This document shows, one piece after another, positions 44,536 through 57,270 of a stretch of 64,000 nucleotides of DNA. Below the pieces are notes generated by a model, which made no database searches, had not been told where the DNA came from, and saw nothing but the letters and a program-made list of their open reading frames with translations. The number at the start of each line of letters is the position of its first letter. Position 1 is the stretch's first letter. The stretch covers positions 70,409,561 through 70,473,560 of the forward strand of contig NC_088775.1 in NCBI RefSeq assembly GCF_954871325.1, read 5' to 3'. The position numbers and the translations under genes were made by a program. The stretch comes from Gordionus sp. m RMFG-2023 (Eukaryota > Nematomorpha > Gordioida > Chordodea > Parachordodidae).

Positions 44536-45320
44536 TTACTGAGCTCCCAGACCTAGACTCGCCCATTAAAGGGGAGAGATTGACCTCCAGTTGAATAGAT
44601 CTTTTGATTAGCTATCGATTGATACCCTATATTAGACATATTTTATTTATAAAGGCCAAAAAAAACATCATTGAAAATTAATAAATAACAATAAAATTAA
44701 AAAGAAACGAAAGGAAACGCGCGTAAAACGCTTTTTAAAATAAGATTACTCTTTATCACGATTAAAACGTGATAATACCGTATTATCATTCCTAAACTTA
44801 AAACCCTAATTTTTTAGTAATCCCTTTAAAACCCGTGATGATCCCATATAGTTCTGATCCCTTTAAAAATTACGACATATATATTAATTTTTTTATACGG
44901 ATCATTCTATAACAATAAAAAAAAATCAATTACATGTACATACAAGTTTATTAAAAATGTATAATGAAAGAGCTATCATTTTTCAAAGAAAATTTAAAAA
45001 ATATAATAAAGGTATGGGCATATTGACCATAATTGTTATAATGAGTGGCATAATCACAATGATAAAATATCTTTAAATTCAAATGATCATATCATTTAAA
45101 AATAAATAATCATATTATATGTTTAATTCAAAATGAAGCAACATTAACACATCATTTAAAAGAAACCATTAAACCAACATTAACGAAGAATGGATCAACA
45201 ATTTTTTAAATTGAAATTTGCAAACTCTGAACTAATATTCAAATTTCATATTTTGTCATTTATTATGCATACTCTAGCATATAAATAATAAGTAAAACAA
45301 AACAATATATTTTATACGGT
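44536..45320. other. Satellite-border repeat, then no gene
   Basis: 44560-44830 (AGTTGAATAGATCTTTT..., GAAACGCGCGTAAAACG, GTGATAATACCGTATTATC, AAAACCCTAATTTTT) is shared with 52010-52200 and 54970-55130. In this copy GATAATACCGTATTATC is uninterrupted. The rest is A/T-rich without a frame. Confidence 0.6.
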
Positions 45321-46376
45321 ATGACTAAATACTGCATTGCTAAAAAGGAATTAATCATAATCAATCAAAATTTGATTATATAATATTTTTTTTAAAAATA
45401 ATTTACAGAAACATTTTTTTTAATGTACATAAATCAATTTTTTGTTAAGTAAAAAATTGGGATTGAATATCAAATAATTTAAAATTCTATTTTTACTTAA
45501 TATTATTGGAAAAAAAATATATTTACTAGCTTATTACAACTTAAATTTTATTTTTCAATTACAAAATTTAACAAATATATATCCATAAAAGGCGTTAAAT
45601 GCATAAATATGAAAATATATTCTTAGGAAACCAGAATAATTATTGGATAGCGCTTTTTTTATATTTGGGTGTAAATACATGTGAAAAACCGTAAATTTTT
45701 TAAAAAATAGAGGTTTCTTTGACATTTAATTAATGAGTAGGTTTAGAATCGAAAAATAGTAGAAAGTTTGTAAGGAACATATTGCTGGCGTTATTGATCG
45801 AAATCCATTCATTTTTGGTTTATACGTTTACAATCACGTGTTAAGCATTATCTAAAAAATATTATGATTTGACCTAATGCCGAGCTCAAAACCGACCACT
45901 TACTAAATATTCGATCGACCAAATTTGGTAGTAATATTAATTGGAAAAAGTTAATTTTGACTTTTTTATCTAATAATACGTGTAATTCATTATCCTAAAA
46001 AATATTTATAAAATATAGTTATTTGACAGATAACCGATTTGAAACCGGGCCAATGACTAAATACTTCATTGCTAGCGTTATCAGTGGAAATTTTTTTTTT
46101 TGGTTTATACGTGTACAATAACGTGTTAAGCATTATCCTAAAAAATATTTTGGAAATATTAAGATTTGACCGAATGCCGAGCTCAAAACCGATCACTTAC
46201 TAAATATTCGATCGACAAAATTTGGTAGTAATATTATTTGGAAAATGTTCATTTTTGGTTAATTTATTTATAAATACGGGTAAAACATTATCTCAAAAAT
46301 ATTTTAAAAATATCGTCATTTGACTGATAACCGATTTAAAACCGAAATACTGCATTGCTGGAAAATTTGCTATTAC

Positions 46377-49300
46377 TACACCTTTCTCCCATTTTTTTGA
46401 ACCTCCATATAATCTAATCCATACTATCCCACAGTATATTCCAATTCCCTTCTATCAATATCCTTTACAATTACAGTCGTTTTACTATGTGCATATCCAA
46501 AAACATCCTCACCGTCCGGCCTATCTGTTTTTCTGCCGGAGACAAACTATCTTTACCCATTGCATTATTATAATACAAATGCTTCCTCCTTTTCCACTTT
46601 TTGTCTTCTTCAACCATCCTTTAGCTATCGCTACCATCCGTTCCGCCTGTCCATTAGAACTTGATACGGTGGCGCTAACACATGATATACACCCGTTTTA
46701 CCACTGAACCTCTTCAATTCCTCACCGATAAAAACGGGTCCACCATTCGATACCACAGTTTTCGGAATACCAAACTTCGCTTTCTTAAAATATTTAATCA
46801 CAATATTCGCCGTTAACCCATGAATTTCTTCAAATTCTATCCATTTGGAGAACGCATCTACATTTAATATATACTTTTTTCATTCATATTCGAAAAAATC
46901 AACATGAATTCTCTCCCCTGGTTCTACAACTTTTGGCCATGTACTATTTTTATCCTCACGGGGCATGTCAGGCCATGCATTGCAAATCTCACATTCCTTT
47001 GCCAAGTTATCAATATCCTCGTTCATTCTCGGTCACCATACGTATTCTCTTCTCCATTGTTTCATACGAGTAGTGTTGTTAAACGGTTCATTTTGAGCCG
47101 ATTTCTTAAAACGGCTAACTCAATATTTTAGCCAGAAAGATATTGCCTAAGCCTTGAGATTTAGACAATATATGTCTACACCTTTGTTCCTTCTATGAGT
47201 AAAACCTTCAGGTTTGCTTTTAATATTTTTTTGGGTGAAATATTGAGTTCACTGTTTTTAAATCGGCTCAAAACGAGCCGTTTAACAACAAACACTACAT
47301 ACGAATAACTCCTTGATGACCCGCATTCCCTCAATTGCTGGGGTATAACGGCTCGGTGTCCCCTCATGACACAATCGTCCACTACAGTTAATTCTGTTTT
47401 AATATTTTTGAAAACTTTATCATCATCTTTCCATGACCTTTTCCCCATTAGACGTAATTTAACTACCGCTAATTCTCTATCTTTCCTTGTAAACTTTTGT
47501 ATTTCTTCCCATATCGTTGGGCTACCCTTTATACTTCGCATTACGGTACGTACCTGACATTTTTCCCGATTAGCACTTTTCAAAACCACCAAATCATACA
47601 TGTAACAACAACCATCGCTGAAGTCGAGGCGATACATCAATTATTTGTTATCTTTTTTAAATAAATGTATCAATGGCTTATGATCTGTAAAAACAACAAA
47701 CTTCCTACCTATAAGGTATTCGCGGCATTTTGATAATCCAAAAATCCCAGCCAAAGCCTCCTGTTCTATCACTGAATGTCGAATTTTTACCTCTCGAAAA
47801 AAATAAAACAGGTCTTTCTATTCCATCTATTAGATGCAACATCGCCTCACCTACTCCTCTTTTACATGCATCTACAGCCAAAATTTCAAATCACTATTAA
47901 AACACACCAGAGTGGGCTCTCTCCCAATTCTCTCTTTTAACGTTCTGACCGCAATCTCTTGTTCCTCTTCCCATTCAAAATGTACCCCTTTCCCTAATAA
48001 TTCATATAAAGAAGCAGCTACTTCAGCAAAATTCAATATAAACCGATGGTAATAATTTACCCTTCCCATAAACGACTGGACCTCTACTTTACTGGTCGGC
48101 CTATATAAATTCGCAATACTCAACAAATTCTTATAACTGTTTAACCACCAACCAATTAATTTTATGACCCAAATATGTCACTTCAGTTACTCCCAACACA
48201 CTCTTTTCACGACTCGCCTTTAATCTTATTTCGAATTCTAATAATTATTCTAGCCTATCATCATGTTGTTTCATCGTTATTCCTACAACCAAAACATTAT
48301 CCATATAATAAAAAACACCTCCGAACCTTGGAAAACAGCAGCCATTGTACGCTGAAAAATAGGGGCTGATACACTTAACCCAAATGGTAAACGACAAAAA
48401 GTAAACAATCCCTTGAAAGTCGTAATCGTCATCCTAGTCGTTTTTGCCATCGGTTATTGCAAATATTCACGCGAAAAATCAATTTTGGAAAAATATTTTC
48501 CCCCTTTCAAACTGGCCAAGAATTTTTCTATTCGCGGTAACGGGTATTTCACTTTTACAACCCAAGGATTCAATGTCACCCTAAAATCTGCGCATAACCT
48601 CAAATTTCCATTGGCCTTTCTCACCGGAACCAACAGAGTTGCCCATTCACTGTAACCAATAGGACAAATAATTCCATCTTTCACCCAATTATCCAACTCT
48701 TTTTCTATTTCCGCCCTCCGTTCAAATGGAACTCTTCGCACCGGACAATATTGCGGTATAAACACATTCCTTTAAACGGAGATCATAATCGACTAAACAT
48801 CCTAATTTCTTCTCAAAAATTTCATTATAATTATTTATTAAAATTGCCACAGCACTTCGCCAATTCTCCAAATTCGGCAATTGTTCCTTCTCTTCTGCTA
48901 CATTACTCTCTTCTTCCTCTTTTTTCCTTACAAATTTCGCCGGGAACATTTGTAACACTGGTATATCCTTCTTTTCATTATCCAGTTCCTTGCACATTTC
49001 TTGATTAATAATTTTCTCCTCCATTTCTTTTACTTTAGTTACGATTTTTATTTCATAATTATTTCCTTCATTAACATATTTTCTACAAGGTATTTCTTTT
49101 TTTACCTCTCTAGGCTTGTCATTTTCCATAATATTAAAACTTTCCGTCAACAACTCATTATATCTTTCCGTTCTTTTTTTAACTGGCACTATCCGCGTTT
49201 GAGAAAAATTTTTACTTACAAACTCACTTTCCAGATTACCCGTCATACCATTTCCAATGATTTCATCCTTTATATCACACAATTCTTGATTTTCCCTTTC

Positions 49301-51142
49301 AATATTTTGAACTTCACCATTTCATCTCGTTTAATTTCATTTAAAAAATACCCCAAAAATTATTTAATGGATAAATTTTAACAATCCATTCCCACCCCAT
49401 AATCGTCTCCACCTTTTTTATCAACAATCCACAAATTTAAATAATCAACTATACCATTTATCATAACCGGTATTTCAATTTTTCCTAAAACCTTTATTTC
49501 CGATCCATCAAACTGTTTAACTATCATCTCCTCTTCAATTTTACTCTCTTCTGGCCAATATTCACAATAATCTTCATAACTTACAATCGATATCGCAGCA
49601 CCTGTATCCAACAGCATAGATACTTCTCCACTTCTTACAACTATTTCTACACGAGGACATTTATCCTTCTCACTTTTCCCCTCTAATTTTAAAATAAAAA
49701 TCTATAATTTTTCATATTTTTATCATTTACCAAATTTATATTTCTCTTATCTACTAAATTTCTTTTAACTTCTACATCTTCACCGACCAGAAATTTTGTC
49801 CTTTAATGTAATAACTTCCATTTTACTATTTTCGCTATCATTTAGTCACCTCTCCAGACATTCTATAGCCCGATGTCCTTCATTCCTGCATTTAAAACAC
49901 ATAATCATACTTTCATCTTTACCTTCCGCTTTCAAAATATCATTATTTTGTATCATTCTTAAATTAGACGCTCGTGCTAAGTATTTTACTGCCGAAAATG
50001 CTTCACTATTTATCGATTCTCTTACATAATAATTCTCTTTAACATGCACCATTTTTCCACATCTTTCACATTGAAATGTTTTTTGATTATTCCCATTAAT
50101 ACGATACGTCGAAACATAACATTTTTCACTGCTATGCCCTACTCCTCCACATCTATTACACTTAATCGGTTGCTTGTTAAACATCTCACAGTTGAACACA
50201 GTTTCTACTTATATGCCCCAATTCCTCACACGAATAACATCTTACATTTTGCATATTTATTTTTGGACGATTAAATCTGTTTTGAAAAAGATTTCCTCTT
50301 TCCCAATTTTCCTTTTCATATCTCTGCAAACTCATTGGCGTATTATATTCTTTAAATGATCGTATTCCCTATCATTCATTCGATCCTCTCTTCTGAAATC
50401 TTTTTCATGCCTTCTCCCACAATTTTTCCATGACTATCATTATTTCGTTTATCATTTCCTTATTCCATGTCCATCTTTAATCTCTCTTTCTCTTTTATTA
50501 TTAATACCTTTTTGTCCATCTCCAGACCTAATAATATTGATACTTTTCCTCATTCCTTCTATCAAATTTTCATTTAAAATTTTCCATATTTCATCTTTTA
50601 AATTTAACATTTCTACCGTCATTCTTTCATTTTCATTAACTTTTTAAATTCCCTTTCATTTTTTCCTTTTTCAATTTCTTTATTCTTAATTTATATTTCT
50701 TCCGTGATTTTTATTCTATCTCTTTCTATAACTTTTTCCATTTTTCTCCGATGTAACACAATGCCCATTATCCATAAACATACCACTACCACAGCTATAA
50801 TACAATTATTTCTCTGTAGAACCATTTCCATATAATTTTGTGTTTTAATATTTCTTTTAGAATAAACATTTATTTTTTATTAAAAATTCATAAAAAATTT
50901 ATTAAAACTTTAATTATAAATATTTTAACACTGATAAAAGTTAGAAAATACATTATACTCGTTATTGTAAAAAATATTACAATACAAATATACATTAAAT
51001 ACTGTTATAATAAATTTTATTTTATCTTTTATTTTAAGAATTTTATAAATTTTTAATACAATTTTCTTCTCCTTATTATTGCGTTGTGTATCAAGTTCAC
51101 TAGTTAAAATGTTCACTAGCTAATATAAGATCGTCGGCACCA
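46377..51142 (-). mobile_element. Gypsy-3, decayed Ty3/Gypsy element
   Basis: A fossil related to Gypsy-2. On the minus strand, from a TGGTGCCGACG primer site (complement of 51132-51142) leftward: short Gag-like region with CCHC knuckles (about 49850-50830), retropepsin with MLLDTGAAISIV (about 49620), reverse transcriptase (RRVPFERRAEIEKEL, GIICPIGYSEWATLL; about 48300-48770), the GRVNYYHRFI connection and RNase H traces (about 47640-48130), and integrase traces down to about 46480. No 3' LTR is found; the end is truncated against foldback 2. Many breaks, well over ten. A MITE is inserted at 47071-47297. Confidence 0.8.
47071..47297. mobile_element. TAGTGTTG-family MITE in Gypsy-3
   Basis: Begins TAGTGTTGTTAAACGGTTC and ends GAGCCGTTTAACAACAAACACTA, with mirrored ATTTCTTAAAACGGCTAACTC inside. 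Flanks CATACGAG (47063-47070) and CATACGAA (47298-47305) match at 7 of 8 positions. Confidence 0.8.
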
Positions 51143-51489
51143 AATTTATGAAACCCTTTAAAAAAAATGTTCCACGCTAAAATATTATTCAAATTTTGTA
51201 GATCCCTTTTAAAAAAATATGTTCTACACTAAAATCTTTATTTCGGATTTGCGAAAAAAAATAATACTAAAGTTACGCGAGAAAATAAAATCAATATTAT
51301 TACGTGAAAAAAAATATAAAATCAATATATTAAAAATAATGATCTGGTTTTACTCTTTTTCATATAAAAATAAATTACATCCTTGACATTTTCTCTTTTT
51401 CATATAAAAATACAATATATCCTTGACAGCATTGCAATAATAATCAATTAACATAAAAATAATACACTTAATATTACAGCACCCATATC
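51143..51489. other. Probable remnant of the Gypsy-3 5' LTR; no gene
   Basis: Sequence outside the primer site, with AAAAAAATGTTCCACGCTAAAAT and CTCTTTTTCATATAAAAATA each present twice. The expected LTR boundary could not be fixed because no second copy exists in the window. Confidence 0.35.
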
Positions 51490-52010
51490 AAAAAAAATTA
51501 TTTTTTACACGCCCCCCCCCCAAGACCTAGACTGGCCCTCTATGAGTGATTATTATTACAATAAAAATTTAATTACCTTTTATTTGATACCCATATCAAA
51601 AAAAATTATTTTATACACCACCACCCCCCATCTACCCAACCTCCAGACTAAGTCATACCCATCAAGATAAAAAATGAATATTTTCAATCTAAAGATATTT
51701 AAACTAGCTTTTATTTGATACACATGTCGATATTTTAGGTTGATAAAAATATTCCTGACCCCTCAAGACCTAGACCCGCCCTTAATTAGTGATTATTATT
51801 TTTACACTTAAAAATATTTTAATTACCTTTTATTTGATACCTATATCAAAAAAATTATTTTCTACACCCCACCCCCTCTATCCACTCCTCAGACCAAGTC
51901 ATACCCATCAAGACAAAAAATAATTAATTTCAATCTAAAGATATTTAATTTAGATTTTATTTGATACCCATATCGATATTTTGTGATAAAAATATTACTG
52001 AAGGGAGTGA
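51490..52010. repeat. 240-bp satellite, C-rich orientation
   Basis: Two and a bit monomers in reverse orientation to 29025-30690 (TTTTTTACACGCCCCCCCCCC, AGACCAAGTCATACCCATCAAGAC, ATTTGATACCCATATCGATATTTTG). Confidence 0.85.
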
Positions 52011-52200
52011 GATTGACTTACAGTTGAATAGATCTTTTTAGCTATCGATTGATACCCAATATTAGACATATCTTATTTCATAAGGCCAAAAAGATACAAC
52101 ATTGAAAATAATAAATAATTTTAAAAAAATAAAGCGAAACGCGCGTAAAACGTGTTTTAATTATGATTCCTCTATATCAATGTTCAAACGTGATAATACC

Positions 52201-54969
52201 AGCTCCGTGAAGTTGGCCGAACATTTGGAAGCACTAACGATGAATAATATGTCATTTTTTAGTGCTTCGTTAGAGCTTCAATCCGTATAGTAGCCAGATT
52301 TAAGGAAAAGCAAAACAAAAAATTTGTGCCAACTTCACGCCTAAAAGTTGATTGAAACTAACGATGAAACTTATATCATACTTTAGTGCTTCGTTAGTAG
52401 AGGTTAGTGCTTCAATGACGTATGTAGCCGAATTTAAGAATAAAAAGTTATTGTCGAAAACAACAGAAATAAACAAATATTGGCGAGGTGCCAAAGCAAA
52501 AACTAGAGTAGTACTAAACATCCGGTTTTCGCCATTATTTAGTGCTTAATTAATGTATTTAAATTCCGTTATTAATTTATTTAACCGTTATATGGAAAAA
52601 AAGTTATTAGATATATAAAAATTATGACGTCACGATTTAGGCGTGAAGTTGGCCGAACTTTTGGAAGCACTAACGATGAAACTCATATCATTCTTTAGTG
52701 CTTCGTTAGTAGAGGTTAGTGTTTCAATCACTTTTGTAGCCGAATTTAAGAATAAAAAGTTACTTGCGAAAAAAACAAAAATAAACAAATAATGGCGACG
52801 GCCAAAACTAAAACTATAGTAGTAGCATACATCCGGTTTTCGCCATTATTTAGTGCTCAATTAGTAAATTTGAATTCCGTAATTAATTTGGTTACCCGGC
52901 TTTATAAAAAATTGTCATACGCTAAAGAAATGTTTAGAGGTGAAATTTTGGCCAGAAAATTAGAAAGCACTAACAATGAAATTTATACCCTTCTTTAGGG
53001 CTTCCTTAGTAGAGGTTAGTGCTTCAATCACTTTTGTAGCCGAATTTAAGAATAAAAAGTAATTTGCAAAAAAACAAAAATATACAAATAATGTCGACGT
53101 AAACAAAAACTATAGTAATACTTAACATCCGATTTTCGCCATTATTTAGTGCTCAATTAGTAAATTTTAATTCCGTAATTAACCTGGTTAACCGTCATAT
53201 GATAAAAATGTAATACGGTAAAGAAATATTTAGAGGTCAAATATTGGCCAGAAAATTATGAAAGCACTAACGATGAAATTTAGATACTTATTTAGGGCTT
53301 CCTTAGTAGAGGTAAGTGCTTTAATCACTTTTGTAGCCGGATTTAAAATAAAAAAAGTTATTAACAAAATATCAGCGATCAACATCTTATTTTCACTATT
53401 ATTTAGTACTGAATTTGTGAAATTAAATTCCCTAATTAGTTTGATTAAAAACGCTATAAAAAGTAACAAATAATTAAAAAATGCATATTGTCCTTTTGCA
53501 CTTAGCCTATCAATTGTTTCCGAAGATCATCTATTTGAGTAATAAAATGTTTTTGAAGTAAGTACTAAATAATGGTGAAAATAAAATGTTTGTCGGTGAT
53601 ATAGTTTTTGTTTATTTTGTTAATAACATTTTAATTTAAAATCCGGCTACTAAAGTGATTAAAGCACTTACCTCTACTAAGGAAGCCCTAAAGAAGGATA
53701 TAAATTTCATCGTTAGTGCTTTCATAATTTTCTGGACAATATATGACCTCTAAATAATATTTCTTTAGAGTATTACATTTTTTTCATATGACGGTTAACC
53801 TGGTTAATTACGGAATTCAAATTTACTAATTGAGCACTAAATAATGGCGAAAACCGGATGTTAAGTATTACTATAGTTTTTGTTTTGGCACGTGGCCATT
53901 ATTTGTATATTTTTATTTTTTTCGGAAATAACTTTATTCTTAAATTCGGCTACAAAAGTGATTGAAACACTAACCTCTACTAACGAAGCACTAAAGAATG
54001 ATATAAGTTTCATCGTTAGTGCTTCCAAAAGTTCGGCCAACTTCACGCCTAAATCGTGACGTCATAATTTTTATTTAGCTAATAACTTTTTTTCCATATG
54101 GCGGTTAACTAAATTAAAAACGGAATTTAAATAACATTAATAAGCACTAAATAATGGCGAAAACCGGATGTTTAGTACTAGTATAGTTTTTGTTTTGGCA
54201 CGTCCCATTGTTTTTTTCGCAAATAACTTTTTATTCTTAAATTCGGCTACAAAAGTGATTGAAGCACTAACCTCTACTAACGAAGCACTAAAGAATATTA
54301 TAAGTTTCATCGTTAGTGCTTCCAAAAGTTCGGCCAACTTCACGCCTAAATCGTGACGTCATAATTTTTATTTAGCTAATAACTTTTTTCCTATATGGCG
54401 GTTAACTAAATTAATAACGGAATTTAATAAATACATTAATTAAGCACTAAATAATGGCGAAAACCGGATGTTTAGTACTAGTTTTTGTTTTGGCACATCG
54501 CCAATATTTGTTTATTTTAGTTTTTTTCGCCAATAACTTTTTATTCTTAAATTCGGCTACAAAAGTGATTGAAGCACTAACCTCTACTATCTAAGCACTA
54601 AAGAATGATATAAGTTTCATCGTTAGTGCTTCAAAAGTTCGGCCAACTTCACGTCTAAATCGTGACGTCATAATTTTTACTTAGCTAATAATTTTTTTCC
54701 ATATGGCGGTTAACTAAATTAATAACGGAATTTAAATACATTAATTAAGCACTAAATAATGGTGAAAACCGGATGTTAAGTACTACTCTAGTTTTTGTTT
54801 TGGCACGTCGCCAATATTTGTTTATTATTGTTTTTTTCGTCAATAACTTTTTATTCTTAAATTCGGCTACAAAAGTGATTTAACCATTAACCTCTACTAA
54901 TGAAGCATTAAAGAATGATATGAGTTTCATCGTTAGTGCTTCCAAATGTTCGATCAACTTCATGGAGCT
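52201..54969. mobile_element. MULE-like foldback element of tandem units, 9-bp TSD
   Basis: Ends are inverted AGCTCCGTGAAGTTGGCCGA (52201) and its near complement (ending 54969), flanked by an exact 9-bp direct repeat GATAATACC (52192-52200, 54970-54978). A 9-bp TSD with long complex inverted ends points to the Mutator-like superfamily. Each arm consists of about five tandem units of roughly 300 bp with GGAAGCACTAACGATGAAA and CTTTAGTGCTTCGTTAGTAGAGG. Units run forward up to about 53480 and inverted from about 53580. The motif TTAGTGCT or its complement occurs several times per unit. There is no transposase. Short frames reading MKLISFFSASLVEVSASITF repeat with the units on both strands. Confidence 0.8.
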
Positions 54970-54978
54970 GATAATACC

Positions 54979-55139
54979 ATATGTTCTTTATCCTTTAAAA
55001 AATTGAATTCTTAAAGGAAAACTAAAAATTAGGGTTTTAAGTTAAGGAATGATAATACATATATCTAACGTAGGGTATCAATCTATAGCTAATCAAAAGA
55101 TCTATACAACTGGAGATCAATCTCTCCCCCATAATGGGC
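54979..55139. repeat. Satellite-border repeat, inverted copy
   Basis: Complement of the segment at 44560-44830 and 52010-52200: AAATTAGGGTTTTAAG, GGGTATCAATCTATAGCTAATC, AACTGGAGATCAATCTCTCC. Together with the copy at 52010-52200 it frames the MULE-like element. Confidence 0.7.
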
Positions 55140-55590
55140 AAATTTAGGTTGTAGGGGGTCAGAAATATTTATATCAACACAAAATATCGATATGGCTAAA
55201 TAAAAGCTAATTTTAATATCGTTTGATTGAAAGTCTTCATTCTTGGTCTTGATGGGTATGACTTTGTCTGGGGGGGGGCGAGCTATGGATGGAGAGGGGG
55301 AGGTGAAAAAAATATTTTTTTTTTATATGGGTATCAAAATAATCACTCATAGAGGGTGAATCTAGGTCTTGGGGGGGGGGGGGGGGTCAGAATATTTTTA
55401 TCAACACAAAATATCGATATGGGTATCAAATAAAAGCTAACTTGAATATCTTTCTACTGAAAATCTTCATTATTGGTCTTGATGGGTATGATTTGGTCTG
55501 GGGGGGGGGGGAGGGTAGATGAAGGAGGGGGTGTAAAAAATAATTTTTTTTGATATGGGTATCAAATAAAAGGTAATTAAAATATTCTTC
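55140..55590. repeat. 240-bp satellite, G-rich orientation
   Basis: About two monomers with GGGGGGGG tracts, GGGTATGATTTGGTCTGG and AACACAAAATATCGATATGG, same orientation as 29025-30690. Confidence 0.85.
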
Positions 55591-55599
55591 TAGCTCAAA

Positions 55600-56279
55600 A
55601 ACATTATAGATGCTCAAATTTTTTTTAAAGATTAAGTATTGAGTTATGCATCGATATTAATTTTTGTTTGATATTACCTTTAAATGTTTTCTCAAGTTGA
55701 AGCTACTAGTCTTGTTTGTTGATAAAACCTCCGCCACATTTTACAGAAAAATTTATATCCTTTGTTAATTTTTTTTATCGAGATTAAAATATTTTGTGAA
55801 TTCAGGAAAAGGAAATTCCATTTCATCATCATTTTCAAGGGATATTACTTTATCGATATGATCTGTACCAAAATTATTTTCATTATCAATGTCTACTGTC
55901 AACATTTAGAAATTATTATTTTTTTGAAAAATATATTTACAATACATATTTTTAAATGTTAATTTAAATTTTAAAATAAAATAAAATAAAAAGATTATGA
56001 TTTCAGAATTAATAATTAAATTATTATAATAATTTTTGCTATTTATTTAATAATGAGCTACCGCTATGTCTCCTTTTAAAAAAATGTAGCACGCTAAAGC
56101 TATCGATACTAAAAAAAATAGCCATGGAATAACGCGCTAAATATAGAACACTGCAAATTAAATATCTCAAGTTCAGGATTGGAACGGAAAAAAGATTTAA
56201 AAAATTGTTTTATCTTCATTCTTGTTTATTTCTGTAAATTCTATTCAACTAGACATTTTGTTAATATGTTGAGGGCCCG
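55600..56279 (-). pseudogene. Probable hAT BED-finger N-terminal relic
   Basis: Minus-strand translation of about 55960-55660 gives an acidic stretch (VISLENDDEMEFPFPEFTKY), then FFCKMW in place of a CxxC, and in another frame TSSFNLRKHLKG ending at a GTAATA donor-like site. The order acidic tail, FxCxxC, ...SxxNLRKHL is that of a BED zinc finger at the start of hAT transposases. Frames shift twice in 100 bases, so it is dead. Near 56270 GGGCCCGGCAG could be the end of the element. The interpretation is weak beyond the NLRKHL match. Confidence 0.35.
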
Positions 56280-57270
56280 GCAGTCATACCCATCAAATCA
56301 AAAAATAAATAATTTCAATCTAAATATTTTTAAATTAGCTTTTATTTGATACCCATATCGATATTTTGTGGTGATAAAAATATTCCTGACCCCCGCCCCC
56401 AAGACCTAGATCTGCATTCTATGAGTGATTATTATTATTACAATAAAAAAATATTTTAATTACCTTTTATTTGATACACATATCAAAAAAAATTATTTTT
56501 TACACATCCCCCCTCCATCCACCCCCCCCCCCCAGACCAAATCATACCCATCAAGACCAAGAATGAAGACCTTCAGTCTAAAGATATTAAAATTAGCTTT
56601 TATTTGATACCCATATCGATATTTTAAGCTGATAAACAAAAAATAAATAATTTCAATCTAAAGATATTTAAATTAGCTTTTATTTGATACCCATATCGAT
56701 ATTTTGTGGTTAAAAAAATATTCCTGACCCCCCCCCCCCAAGAGCTAAACCCACCCACTATGAGTGATTATTATAATAAAAAAATATTTTAATTACCTTT
56801 ATTTGAGACCCATATCAAATAAAATTCTATTTCCCCCCCCCCCCACCTTCTCAGACCAAGTCATACCCATCAAGACCAAGAATGAAAACTTTCAATCAAA
56901 CGATATTAAAATTAGCTTTTATTTGATACCCATATCAAAAAAATATATTTCTTACAACCCCCCCCCCTCCACTTCCACCCACCTTAGACCAAGTCATACC
57001 CATCAAGACCAAGAATAAAGACTTTCAATCAAACGATATTTAAATTAGCTTTTATTTGATACCCATATCGATATTTTGTGGTGATAAAAATATTCCTGAC
57101 CCCCCCCCCCCCCAAGACCTAGATCTGCCTTCTTTGAGTGATTATTATTATTACAATAAAAAAATATTTTAATTACCTTTTATTTGATACACATATCAAA
57201 AAAAATTATTTTTTACACATCCCCCCTCCATCCACCCCCCAGACCAAATAATACCCATCAAGACCAAGAA
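56280..57270. repeat. 240-bp satellite, C-rich orientation, split by a hAT element
   Basis: About four monomers with runs of 8-14 C, CAGACCAAGTCATACCCATCAAGACC and TTTTATTTGATACCCATATCGATA. The last monomer is cut at AATGAAGACC by the hAT element and resumes at 61844 with TTCAGTCTAAAGATATT. Confidence 0.9.

Larger units (their letters stand above)
42361..46376. mobile_element. Foldback structure 2, arms built of a dimeric satellite
   Basis: Left arm about 42361-43870 and right arm about 45320-46376 are inverted relatives. Outer parts are satellite (42369-43360 and 45780-46376), with ATTTAGTAAGTGGTCGGTTTTGAGCTCGGC against its complement. Inner parts share AAAAAAAGCGCTATCCAATCATCATTCCGG and GCAATTCAGTATTTAGTCATACC. 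Arms are clearly diverged, so it is older than the foldback at 3873-7464. The left edge is hidden by Gypsy-1 and the right edge adjoins Gypsy-3, so no TSD can be read. The centre (43870-45320) holds a satellite fragment and a coding relic. Confidence 0.6.

Noticed and set aside
49001-49381. Plus-strand 126-codon frame in Gypsy-3
   Set aside because: Antisense of the element's own protease-RT region; no domain.
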